Shown here: positions 21,464-33,467 of the stretch, piece by piece
Layout of the letters: each line of letters begins with the position of its first letter
Position numbering within the stretch: the stretch's first letter is position 1
Source: Orychophragmus violaceus
Lineage: Eukaryota > Streptophyta > Magnoliopsida > Brassicales > Brassicaceae
DNA length: 64,000 nucleotides
Assembly (NCBI GenBank): GCA_030180135.1
Contig: CM058230.1
Span: 59,118,580 to 59,182,579 of the forward strand
Direction: 5' to 3'
The notes under the pieces: generated by a model
What the model saw: the letters and a program-made list of their open reading frames with translations, nothing else
The model's database searches: none
Told to the model about the DNA's origin: nothing
Program-made: the position numbers and the translations under genes

Positions 21464-21823
21464 GATGAGGACATCCAGTTAAGCACCCATCCACAAGCCA
21501 TTCCTGAGGTCAAGGAAGCTCCAATGACTCGATCTAGGACAAGGAGGCTCAGGGAAGGATTCAACACTGCAGTAGAGAACCTCATGAACTCAATGGAACT
21601 TGGAGACTACCTCAAGAACGAGCCCAAGAAGCTAGAGGCGATAGAAGACTTGGGCTGTGTAAGCAATACGGATAACACAGGAGATTTGGACTGTGTAAGC
21701 GACGTGGATAACACAGGAGGCGTGGACTGTGTAAGCAACAAGGAAGCTGGACCTTCTACGCGTCTAGGGGAACCATGGGCCGGACTATGCCAAGTCCTTA
21801 CCATCCGGCTCGGCCCATGCTAA
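21464..21823 (+). pseudogene. Pol C-terminal tail encoded in Gypsy-2 LTR
   Basis: An open frame from the LTR start to the stop at 21821-21823 encodes an acidic tail with APMTRSRTRRLREGFN near its start, a phrase I associate with the C-terminus of plant gypsy polyproteins. In a full element this frame would be entered from integrase at the 3' LTR, as in Gypsy-1. Here only the 5' LTR is left, so it has no upstream pol and is not expressed as such. A Met-initiated version would start at 21524 (99 aa). Confidence 0.65.
21650..21735 (+). repeat. 36-bp tandem repeat in the Gypsy-2 pol tail (about 2.4 copies)
   Basis: TTGG(G/A)CTGTGTAAGC recurs at 21650 and 21686, and as GTGGACTGTGTAAGC at 21722, always 36 bp apart. 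It stays in frame and gives LGCVSNTDNTGD, LDCVSDVDNTGG and VDCVSN. Confidence 0.85.
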
Positions 21824-21849
21824 GTCCGAGAGTTGGTGGACTCTCTTGC

Positions 21850-21911
21850 ACTCTTTTTCCCTTGGGTGGTTTTATCCCAAAGAGGTTTTACTCCCAAGGT
21901 TTTTAATGAGG
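21850..21911 (+). promoter_or_regulatory. Conserved stem-loop motif in Gypsy-2 LTR
   Basis: ACTCTTTTTCCC, arm CTTGGG, loop with TTTTATCCCAAAGAGG, arm CCCAAG, then GTTTTTAATGAGG. The arms pair and differ from those of the other elements. Confidence 0.68.
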
Positions 21912-22414
21912 CAAGTCGGCCCACCCACACCATAACTCAAGGCTTGGCCGCCAAGGAAGGAATTGCACACTTTCCTTTTCTGTGTAACTCGGCTATATCT
22001 CATTCAAGGCCGAGATATTTGATTTTCCTTTTTGTTCTTCTTTGTTTTTGTACTTAAACAACTTTGTATCATTGTGTTAGATACCTTTTGAATTATCAAT
22101 AAACCCTTAAGCGATTTTCGCCTTTTCTTGAACAGCCACCGCTTGTTCTTGTTTTGCTTGTTGTTCCTTGTGTGTGATTCACAAAGAAGACAAGTGTCTG
22201 TGCAGTATCAGAGACCCCTTCATCATCTCTGTGGTGCCTTCGATCCACCAGCCCTACCACCCACTGATTCAACAGGAGAGAGCGTCAAAGCCAGCCTGTT
22301 CGATCCCATCTCTTACACACGACCATCCCTTGAGTAACAGGAGAGAGCGACAAAGCCAACCTGTTTCTTCCATCAACCACCGAGTGAGGCTCTGTCCATC
22401 TGAGTCTTACATCA

Positions 22415-22855
22415 TCTGGTATCAGAGCCAAAGGTTCCTACCTTTGGTTTTCTATCCCTTATCTTTTTGTTTTGTTTTGCTATTACTTTGATTGAATCTA
22501 AAATCCAAAAAAAAAAAAAAATTAGGTTTGTTTTGTTCTTGCTTCTGTTTTTGTTTAACTTATAAGAAAAACCCATAAAAATCTTGTTCTTAGCTCCCTG
22601 GTCGAATTTCTTTTTGAGAATTAGTAGATTTCCTGTTCTTGATTCTATCTTGCTAGTTGTTATTCCATAAAACCCAGAAAAGCCAAAAATTTTTTGTCAA
22701 TTTTCCAATTCTGTCGATTGCACTGATTTCCGTCTTGTGTTACACAACCCTGTCTCTGTTTTTGTTTTTACACAATTATCTATTCTGTGGTACCTTGATA
22801 GCTTGTTGTTTTTGTTGAGTGCAATAAGAACTGGTTAACAACAAGGATAGACACC
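22415..22855 (+). other. Gypsy-2 leader with primer-binding site (22417-22430)
   Basis: TGGTATCAGAGCCA complements initiator tRNA-Met. The remaining roughly 425 bp are T-rich, contain an A run near 22507-22521 and show no gene. Confidence 0.85.
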
Positions 22856-23719
22856 ATGGGAGATGAAGGAAGACAGCACGTTGATCCTATCATACAAATG
22901 ATGACTGCTATTAGAGAAGAGATGAGTAACATAAACCAGCAAGTTGGCACAATGCGCCAAGAGTTTGGTGAGCGTATAGGACGCATAGAAGCTCCACCGA
23001 GGAGAGGACCAATCCGAGGAGCACCTATACCACCAAGAGATCAAGCTGGAGATGAAGAAGATGATATGCAGGACTTCGAGGAGGATAGGCAACCGCATGA
23101 CCCCTTTAGACGTCCACAGCCAAGGCGTCAAGATCCTCTATGGAGGAACCCAGCCCGGGAAGGTGAGGCTAGAGAAACAAACCGTGATATCAAAGTAACC
23201 CCTCCACTTTTTGCAGGAAAGTCCGACCCAGAGGCGTACATGGACTGGGAAAGAAGGCTGGAGCATATCTTTGAGTGTTATGGTTATGGAGAACGCAAGA
23301 AGATTGCTGTTGCTGCTGCACAACTCACTGAGAACGCGTTAGCTTGGTGGGACAGAACTATAGCTGAAAGGAGACGGCAACGCTTTGGAGCAGTAGCCAC
23401 TTGGAGTGACATGAAATACCTTCTGCGACTTAGGTATGTCCCTGAACATTATCATCGAGACTTACAAAAGCGGTTCCGTAAGCTGTCACAGGGTACAAGG
23501 AGTGTGGATGAGTATTTTGAGGAGTTTGAGAAGCTCATGAACTCGCTGGAGTTAGAAGAATCCGAGGAAGCTCTCATGGCACAGTTCATTGATGGTCTAC
23601 AAGAACGCATTGCCAGGAAGGTGGAGAGAGCTCAGTATGGTGGGCTGCATGAGTTGTTGCATCTTGCTGTCCAAGTGGAACAACAGATCAAGCGTAAGAC
23701 AGCCATGACCAGTCGCAGC
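22856..23719 (+). pseudogene. Gypsy-2 gag, 3'-truncated
   Basis: It encodes the N-terminal part of a gypsy Gag, the capsid protein of virus-like particles. From ATG 22856: a short coiled-coil-like segment at about 14-45, a basic/acidic proline-rich stretch, then a Retrotrans_gag domain at about 110-280 with ENALAWWD, a YFEEFEKLMN-like segment and QFIDGLQERI. The CCHC knuckle and all of Pol are missing. The frame continues about 38 codons into satellite DNA and stops at 23833; that extension is accidental. The start follows a leader of normal size. There is no stop within the gag part. Confidence 0.85.
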
Positions 23720-26154
23720 AAACCTTTTTACCAAAACTTTGATCTTTTAAACGGTCCTATGAGAATCTTAAACAAAACCTTTTTACCAAAACTTCTTGAA
23801 ACATATGTGTCATGGATTGGAGAAACTAGGTAAGGTAATAAAACTATAAGTAAGTTTTTGTATGCTCCTAAAGGTATAATGAGAAGCATATTATACAAGT
23901 TTATATTCCTTTGAACACCCCTAGGTAATCCTACTAAAAGACAAGAAAGAAACTTTGATCTTCTAAAAGGTCCTATGAGAATCTTAAACAAAACCTTTTT
24001 ACCAAAACTTCTTGAAACATATGTGTCATGGATTGGAGAAACTAGGTAAGGTAATAAAACTATAAGTAAGTTTTTGTATGCTCCTAAAGGTATAATGAGA
24101 AGCATATTATACAAGTTTATATTCCTTTGAACACCCCTAGGTAACCCTACTAAAAGACAAGAAAGAAACTTTGATCTTTTAAACGGTCCTATGAGAATCT
24201 TAAACAAAACCTTTTTACCAAAACTTCTTGAAACATATGTGTCATGGATTGGAGAAACTAGGTAAGGTAGTAAAACTATAAGTAAGTTTTTGTATGCTCC
24301 TAAAGGTATAATGAGAAGCATATTATACAAGTTTATGTTCCTTTGAACACCCCTAGGTAACCCTACTAAAAGACAAGAAAGAAACTTTGATCTTTTAAAC
24401 GGTCCTATGAGAATCTTAAACAAAACCTTTTTACCAAAACTTCTTGAAACATATGTGTCATGGATTGGAGAAACTAGGTAAGGTAGTAAAACTATAAGTA
24501 AGTTTTTGTATGCTCCTAAAGGTATAATGAGAAGCATATTATACAAGTTTATGTTCCTTTGAACACCCCTAGGTAACCCTACTAAAAGACAAGAAAGAAA
24601 CTTTGATCTTTTAAACGGTCCTATGAGAATCTTAAACAAAACCTTTTTACCAAAACTTCTTGAAACATATGTGTCATGGATTGGAGAAACTAGGTAAGGT
24701 AGTAAAACTATAAGTAAGTTTTTGTATGCTCCTAAAGGTATAATGAGAAGCATATTATACAAGTTTATGTTCCTTTGAACACCCCTAGGTAACCCTACTA
24801 AAAGACAAGAAAGAAACTTTGATCTTTTAAAAGGTCCTATGAGAATCTTAAACAAAACCTTTTTACCAAAACTTCTTGAAACATATGTGTCATGGATTGG
24901 AGAAACTAGGTAAGGTAATAAAACTATAAGTAAGTTTTTGTATGCTCCTAAAGGTATAATGAGAAGCATATTATACAAGTTTATATTCCTTTGAACACCC
25001 CTAGGTAACCCTACTAAAAGACAAGAAAGAAACTTTGATCTTTTAAACGGTCCTATGAGAATCTTAAACAAAACCTTTTTACCAAAACTTCTTGAAACAT
25101 ATGTGTCATGGATTGGAGAAACTAGGTAAGGTAATAAAACTATAAGTAAGTTTTTGTATGCTCCTAAAGGTATAATGAGAAGCATATTATACAAGTTTAT
25201 ATTCCTTTGAACACCCCTAGGTAATCCTACTAAAAGACAAGAAAGAAACTTTGATCTTCTAAAAGGTCCTATGAGAATCTTAAACAAAACCTTTTTACCA
25301 AAACTTCTTGAAACATATGTGTCATGGATTGGAGAAACTAGGTAAGGTAATAAAACTATAAGTAAGTTTTTGTATGCTCCTAAAGGTATAATGAGAAGCA
25401 TATTATACAAGTTTATATTCCTTTGAACACCCCTAGGTAACCCTACTAAAAGACAAGAAAGAAACTTTGATCTTTTAAACGGTCCTATGAGAATCTTAAA
25501 CAAAACCTTTTTACCAAAACTTCTTGAAACATATGTGTCATGGATTGGAGAAACTAGGTAAGGTAGTAAAACTATAAGTAAGTTTTTGTATGCTCCTAAA
25601 GGTATAATGAGAAGCATATTATACAAGTTTATGTTCCTTTGAACACCCCTAGGTAACCCTACTAAAAGACAAGAAAGAAACTTTGATCTTTTAAACGGTC
25701 CTATGAGAATCTTAAACAAAACCTTTTTACCAAAACTTCTTGAAACATATGTGTCATGGATTGGAGAAACTAGGTAAGGTAGTAAAACTATAAGTAAGTT
25801 TTTGTATGCTCCTAAAGGTATAATGAGAAGCATATTATACAAGTTTATGTTCCTTTGAACACCCCTAGGTAACCCTACTAAAAGACAAGAAAGAAACTTT
25901 GATCTTTTAAAAGGTCCTATGAGAATCTTAAACAAAACCTTTTTACCAAAACTTCTTGAAACATATGTTTCATGGATTGGAGAAACTAGGTAAGGTAATA
26001 AAACTATAAGTAAGTTTTTGTATGCTCCTAAAGGTATAATGAGAAGCATATTATACAAGTTTATGTTCCTTTGAACACCCTTAGGTAACCCTACTAAAAG
26101 ACAAGAAAGAAACTTTGATCTTTTAAAAGGTCCTATGAGAATCTTAAACAAAAC

Positions 26155-29100
26155 TTTTTACCAAAAATTCTTGAAACATATGTGTCATGGATTGGAGAAA
26201 CTAGGTAAGGTAATAAAACTATAAGTAAGTTTTTGTATGCTCCTAAAGGTATAATGAGAAGCATATTATACAAGTTTATGTTCCTTTGAACACCCATAGG
26301 TAACCCTACTAAAAGACAAGAAAGAAACTTTGATCTTTTAAAAGGTCCTATGAGAATCTTAAACAAAACCTTTTTACCAAAACTTCTTGAAACATATGTG
26401 TCATGGATTGGAGAAACTAGGTAAGGTAATAAAACTATAAGTAAGTTTTTGTATGCTCCTAAAGGAAAATGAGAAGCATATTATACAAGTTTATATTCCT
26501 TTGAACACCCCTAGGTAATCCTACTAAAAGACAAGAAAGAAACTTTGATCTTTTAAAAGGTCCTATGAGAATCTTAAACAAAACCTTTTTACCAAAACTT
26601 CTTGAAACATATGTGTCATGGATTGGAGAAACTAGGTAAGGTAATAAAGCTATAAGTAAGTTTTTGTATGCTCCTAAAGGTATAATGAGAAGCATATTAT
26701 ACAAGTTTATGTTCCTTTGAACACCCCTAGGTAACCCTACTAAAAGACAAGAAAGAAACTTTGATCTTTTAAAAGGTCATATGAGAATCTTAAACAAAAC
26801 CTTTTTACCAAAACTTCTTGAAACATATGTGTCATGGATTGGAGAAACTAGGTAAGGTAATAAAACTATAAGTAAGTTTTTGTATGCTCCTAAAGGTATA
26901 ATGAGAAGCATATTATACAAGTTTATATTCCTTTGAACACCCCTAGGTAACCCTACTAAAAGACAAGAAAGAAACTTTGATCTGTTAAACGGTCCTATGA
27001 GAATCTTAAACAAAACCTTTTTACCAAAACTTCTTGAAACATATGTGTCATGGATTGGAGAAACTAGGTAAGGTAATAAAACTATAAGTAAGTTTTTGTA
27101 TGCTCCTAAAGGTATAATGAGAAGCATATTATACAAGTTTATATTCCTTTGAACACCCCTAGGTAATCCTACTAAAAGACAAGAAAGAAACTTTGATCTT
27201 CTAAAAGGTCCTATGAGAATCTTAAACAAAACCTTTTTACCAAAACTTCTTGAAACATATGTGTCATGGATTGGAGAAACTAGGTAAGGTAATAAAACTA
27301 TAAGTAAGTTTTTGTATGCTCCTAAAGGTATAATGAGAAGCATATTATACAAGTTTATATTCCTTTGAACACCCCTAGGTAACCCTACTAAAAGACAAGA
27401 AAGAAACTTTGATCTTTTAAACGGTCCTATGAGAATCTTAAACAAAACCTTTTTACCAAAACTTCTTGAAACATATGTGTCATGGATTGGAGAAACTAGG
27501 TAAGGTAGTAAAACTATAAGTAAGTTTTTGTATGCTCCTAAAGGTATAATGAGAAGCATATTATACAAGTTTATGTTCCTTTGAACACCCCTAGGTAACC
27601 CTACTAAAAGACAAGAAAGAAACTTTGATCTTTTAAACGGTCCTATGAGAATCTTAAACAAAACCTTTTTACCAAAACTTCTTGAAACATATGTGTCATG
27701 GATTGGAGAAACTAGGTAAGGTAGTAAAACTATAAGTAAGTTTTTGTATGCTCCTAAAGGTATAATGAGAAGCATATTATACAAGTTTATGTTCCTTTGA
27801 ACACCCCTAGGTAACCCTACTAAAAGACAAGAAAGAAACTTTGATCTTTTAAAAGGTCCTATGAGAATCTTAAACAAAACCTTTTTACCAAAACTTCTTG
27901 AAACATATGTTTCATGGATTGGAGAAACTAGGTAAGGTAATAAAACTATAAGTAAGTTTTTGTATGCTCCTAAAGGTATAATGAGAAGCATATTATACAA
28001 GTTTATGTTCCTTTGAACACCCTTAGGTAACCCTACTAAAAGACAAGAAAGAAACTTTGATCTTTTAAACGGTCCTATGAGAATCTTAAACAAAACCTTT
28101 TTACCAAAACTTCTTGAAACATATGTGTCATGGATTGGAGAAACTAGGTAAGGTAATAAAACTATAAGTAAGTTTTTGTATGCTCCTAAAGGTATAATGA
28201 GAAGCATATTATACAAGTTTATATTCCTTTGAACACCCCTAGGTAATCCTACTAAAAGACAAGAAAGAAACTTTGATCTTCTAAAAGGTCCTATGAGAAT
28301 CTTAAACAAAACCTTTTTACCAAAACTTCTTGAAACATATGTGTCATGGATTGGAGAAACTAGGTAAGGTAATAAAACTATAAGTAAGTTTTTGTATGCT
28401 CCTAAAGGTATAATGAGAAGCATATTATACAAGTTTATATTCCTTTGAACACCCCTAGGTAACCCTACTAAAAGACAAGAAAGAAACTTTGATCTTTTAA
28501 ACGGTCCTATGAGAATCTTAAACAAAACCTTTTTACCAAAACTTCTTGAAACATATGTTTCATGGATTGGAGAAACTAGGTAAGGTAATAAAACTATAAG
28601 TAAGTTTTTGTATGCTCCTAAAGGTATAATGAGAAGCATATTATACAAGTTTATGTTCCTTTGAACACCCTTAGGTAACCCTACTAAAAGACAAGAAAGA
28701 AACTTTGATCTTTTAAAAGGTCCTATGAGAATCTTAAACAAAACTTTTTACCAAAAATTCTTGAAACATATGTGTCATGGATTGGAGAAACTAGGTAAGG
28801 TAATAAAACTATAAGTAAGTTTTTGTATGCTCCTAAAGGTATAATGAGAAGCATATTATACAAGTTTATGTTCCTTTGAACACCCATAGGTAACCCTACT
28901 AAAAGACAAGAAAGAAACTTTGATCTTTTAAAAGGTCCTATGAGAATCTTAAACAAAACCTTTTTACCAAAACTTCTTGAAACATATGTGTCATGGATTG
29001 GAGAAACTAGGTAAGGTAATAAAACTATAAGTAAGTTTTTGTATGCTCCTAAAGGAAAATGAGAAGCATATTATACAAGTTTATATTCCTTTGAACACCC

Positions 29101-30470
29101 CTAGGTAATCCTACTAAAAGACAAGAAAGAAACTTTGATCTTTTAAAAGGTCCTATGAGAATCTTAAACAAAACCTTTTTACCAAAACTTCTTGAAACAT
29201 ATGTGTCATGGATTGGAGAAACTAGGTAAGGTAATAAAGCTATAAGTAAGTTTTTGTATGCTCCTAAAGGTATAATGAGAAGCATATTATACAAGTTTAT
29301 GTTCCTTTGAACACCCCTAGGTAACCCTACTAAAAGACAAGAAAGAAACTTTGATCTTTTAAAAGGTCATATGAGAATCTTAAACAAAACCTTTTTACCA
29401 AAACTTCTTGAAACATATGTGTCATGGATTGGAGAAACTAGGTAAGGTAATAAAACTATAAGTAAGTTTTTGTATGCTCCTAAAGGTATAATGAGAAGCA
29501 TATTATACAAGTTTATATTCCTTTGAACACCCCTAGGTAACCCTACTAAAAGACAAGAAAGAAACTTTGATCTGTTAAACGGTCCTATGAGAATCTTAAA
29601 CAAAACCTTTTTACCAAAACTTCTTGAAACATATGTGTCATGGATTGGAGAAACTAGGTAAGGTAATAAAACTATAAGTAAGTTTTTGTATGCTCCTAAA
29701 GGTATAATGAGAAGCATATTATACAAGTTTATATTCCTTTGAACACCCCTAGGTAATCCTACTAAAAGACAAGAAAGAAACTTTGATCTTCTAAAAGGTC
29801 CTATGAGAATCTTAAACAAAACCTTTTTACCAAAACTTCTTGAAACATATGTGTCATGGATTGGAGAAACTAGGTAAGGTAATAAAACTATAAGTAAGTT
29901 TTTGTATGCTCCTAAAGGTATAATGAGAAGCATATTATACAAGTTTATATTCCTTTGAACACCCCTAGGTAACCCTACTAAAAGACAAGAAAGAAACTTT
30001 GATCTTTTAAACGGTCCTATGAGAATCTTAAACAAAACCTTTTTACCAAAACTTCTTGAAACATATGTGTCATGGATTGGAGAAACTAGGTAAGGTAGTA
30101 AAACTATAAGTAAGTTTTTGTATGCTCCTAAAGGTATAATGAGAAGCATATTATACAAGTTTATGTTCCTTTGAACACCCCTAGGTAACCCTACTAAAAG
30201 ACAAGAAAGAAACTTTGATCTTTTAAACGGTCCTATGAGAATCTTAAACAAAACCTTTTTACCAAAACTTCTTGAAACATATGTGTCATGGATTGGAGAA
30301 ACTAGGTAAGGTAATAAAACTATAAGTAAGTTTTTGTATGCTCCTAAAGGTATAATGAGAAGCATATTATACAAGTTTATGTTCCTTTGAACACCCTTAG
30401 GTAACCCTACTAAAAGACAAGAAAGAAACTTTGATCTTTTAAAAGGTCCTATGAGAATCTTAAACAAAAC
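26155..30470. repeat. Tandem higher-order blocks of 2590 and 1726 bp
   Basis: The rare CAAAACTTTTTA deletion marks 26154, 28744 and 30470. The first block is 12 monomers minus 2 bp. The second is 8 monomers minus 2 bp and lacks four monomers. Both contain one GGAAAATG monomer (26465 and 29055) exactly 2590 bp apart. Confidence 0.85.
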
Positions 30471-33467
30471 TTTTTACCAAAAATTCTTGAAACATATGTG
30501 TCATGGATTGGAGAAACTAGGTAAGGTAATAAAACTATAAGTAAGTTTTTGTATGCTCCTAAAGGTATAATGAGAAGCATATTATACAAGTTTATATTCC
30601 TTTGAACACCCCTAGGTAACCCTACTAAAAGACAAGAAAGAAACTTTGATCTTTTAAACGGTCCTATGAGAATCTTAAACAAAACCTTTTTACCAAAACT
30701 TCTTGAAACATATGTGTCATGGATTGGAGAAACTAGGTAAGGTAGTAAAACTATAAGTAAGTTTTTGTATGCTCCTAAAGGTATAATGAGAAGCATATTA
30801 TACAAGTTTATGTTCCTTTGAACACCCCTAGGTAACCCTACTAAAAGACAAGAAAGAAACTTTGATCTTTTAAACGGTCCTATGAGAATCTTAAACAAAA
30901 CCTTTTTACCAAAACTTCTTGAAACATATGTGTCATGGATTGGAGAAACTAGGTAAGGTAGTAAAACTATAAGTAAGTTTTTGTATGCTCCTAAAGGTAT
31001 AATGAGAAGCATATTATACAAGTTTATGTTCCTTTGAACACCCCTAGGTAACCCTACTAAAAGACAAGAAAGAAACTTTGATCTTTTAAAAGGTCATATG
31101 AGAATCTTAAACAAAACCTTTTTACCAAAACTTCTTGAAACATATGTGTCATGGATTGGAGAAACTAGGTAAGGTAATAAAACTATAAGTAAGTTTTTGT
31201 ATGCTCCTAAAGGTATAATGAGAAGCATATTATACAAGTTTATATTCCTTTGAACACCCCTAGGTAACCCTACTAAAAGACAAGAAAGAAAATTTGATCT
31301 TTTAAACGGTCCTATGAGAATCTTAAACAAAACCTTTTTACCAAAACTTCTTGAAACATATGTGTCATGGATTGGAGAAACTAGGTAAGGTAATAAAGCT
31401 ATAAGTAAGTTTTTGTATGCTCCTAAAGGTATAATGAGAAGCATATTATACAAGTTTATGTTCCTTTGAACACCCATAGGTAACCCTACTAAAAGACAAG
31501 AAAGAAACTTTGATCTTTTAAAAGGTCCTATGAGAATCTTAAACAAAACCTTTTTACCAAAACTTCTTGAAACATATGTGTCATGGATTGGAGAAACTAG
31601 GTAAGGTAATAAAACTATAAGTAAGTTTTTGTATGCTCCTAAAGGAAAATGAGAAGCATATTATACAAGTTTATATTCCTTTGAACACCCCTAGGTAATC
31701 CTACTAAAAGACAAGAAAGAAACTTTGATCTTTTAAAAGGTCCTATGAGAATCTTAAACAAAACCTTTTTACCAAAACTTCTTGAAACATATGTGTCATG
31801 GATTGGAGAAACTAGGTAAGGTAATAAAGCTATAAGTAAGTTTTTGTATGCTCCTAAAGGTATAATGAGAAGCATATTATACAAGTTTATGTTCCTTTGA
31901 ACACCCCTAGGTAACCCTACTAAAAGACAAGAAAGAAACTTTGATCTTTTAAAAGGTCATATGAGAATCTTAAACAAAACCTTTTTACCAAAACTTCTTG
32001 AAACATATGTGTCATGGATTGGAGAAACTAGGTAAGGTAATAAAACTATAAGTAAGTTTTTGTATGCTCCTAAAGGTATAATGAGAAGCGTATTATACAA
32101 GTTTATGTTCCTTTGAACACCCCTAGGTAATCCTACTAAAAGACAAGAAAGAAACTTAGATCTTCTAAAAGGTCCTATGAGAATCTTAAACAAAACCTTT
32201 TTACCAAAACTTCTTGAAACATATATGTCATGGATTGGAGAAACTAGGTAAGGTAATAAAACTATAAGTAAGTTTTTGTATGCTCCTAAAGGTATAATGA
32301 GAAGCATATTATACAAGTTTATGTTCCTTTGAACACCCCTAGGTAACCCTACTAAAAGACAAGAAAGAAACTTTGATCTTTTAAAAGGTCCTATGAGAAT
32401 CTTAAACAAAACCTTTTTACCAAAACTTCTTGAAACATATGTTTCATGGATTGGAGAAACTAGGTAAGGTAATAAAACTATAAGTAAGTTTTTGTATGCT
32501 CCTAAAGGTATAATGAGAAGCATATTATACAAGTTTATGTTCCTTTGAACACCCTTAGGTAACCCTACTAAAAGACAAGAAAGAAACTTTGATCTTTTAA
32601 AAGGTCCTATGAGAATCTTAAACAAAACCTTTTTACCAAAAATTCTTGAAACATATGTGTCATGGATTGGAGAAACTAGGTAAGGTAATAAAACTATAAG
32701 TAAGTTTTTGTATGCTCCTAAAGGTATAATGAGAAGCATATTATACAAGTTTATGTTCCTTTGAACACCCATAGGTAACCCTACTAAAAGACAAGAAAGA
32801 AAATTTGATCTTTTAAACGGTCCTATGAGAATCTTAAACAAAACCTTTTTACCAAAACTTCTTGAAACATATGTGTCATGGATTGGAGAAACTAGGTAAG
32901 GTAATAAAGCTATAAGTAAGTTTTTGTATGCTCCTAAAGGTATAATGAGAAGCATATTATACAAGTTTATGTTCCTTTGAACACCCATAGGTAACCCTAC
33001 TAAAAGACAAGAAAGAAACTTTGATCTTTTAAAAGGTCCTATGAGAATCTTAAACAAAACCTTTTTACCAAAACTTCTTGAAACATATGTGTCATGGATT
33101 GGAGAAACTAGGTAAGGTAATAAAACTATAAGTAAGTTTTTGTATGCTCCTAAAGGAAAATGAGAAGCATATTATACAAGTTTATATTCCTTTGAACACC
33201 CCTAGGTAATCCTACTAAAAGACAAGAAAGAAACTTTGATCTTTTAAAAGGTCCTATGAGAATCTTAAACAAAACCTTTTTACCAAAACTTCTTGAAACA
33301 TATGTGTCATGGATTGGAGAAACTAGGTAAGGTAATAAAGCTATAAGTAAGTTTTTGTATGCTCCTAAAGGTATAATGAGAAGCATATTATACAAGTTTA
33401 TGTTCCTTTGAACACCCCTAGGTAACCCTACTAAAAGACAAGAAAGAAACTTTGATCTTTTAAAAGG

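Larger units (their letters stand above)
21463..22414 (+). repeat. Gypsy-2 LTR (952 bp, single copy)
   Basis: The start TGATGAGG is set by analogy to Gypsy-1 and by the satellite edge GGTAA. The end ATCA is two bases before the primer-binding site. No second copy is in the window, so the ends cannot be proved by alignment. An AATAAA lies at about 22099, a possible poly(A) signal. It contains the pol-tail remnant, a 36-bp tandem repeat and the stem-loop motif. Confidence 0.78.
21463..23719 (+). mobile_element. Gypsy-2: 3'-truncated Ty3/gypsy element (5' LTR, leader, partial gag)
   Basis: Unique sequence interrupts the satellite. It holds a complete LTR (952 bp), an initiator-Met primer-binding site, a leader of about 440 bp and a gag ORF cut off after about 288 codons. 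PR, RT, IN and the 3' LTR are missing, and the satellite does not resume in the phase where it stopped, so the deletion removed the element's 3' part and some satellite. The LTR begins TGATGAGGAC, resembling TGATGTGATC of Gypsy-1, and both have a 2-base spacer before the primer-binding site, so the elements are related. The right edge is uncertain by a few bases because AAACC is shared between gag and satellite. Confidence 0.88.

Noticed and set aside
22507..22521. A run in the Gypsy-2 leader as a retroposed poly(A) tail
   Set aside because: It lies in the leader between the primer-binding site and gag, with no target duplication or adjacent non-LTR element, so it is a simple homopolymer.
21463..23719. 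Insertion of a one-LTR circle (pol end, LTR, gag start)
   Set aside because: The order pol tail-LTR-gag first suggested a circular intermediate. Gypsy-1 shows that the pol tail is encoded inside the LTR, so a plain 5' end of a truncated element explains it.
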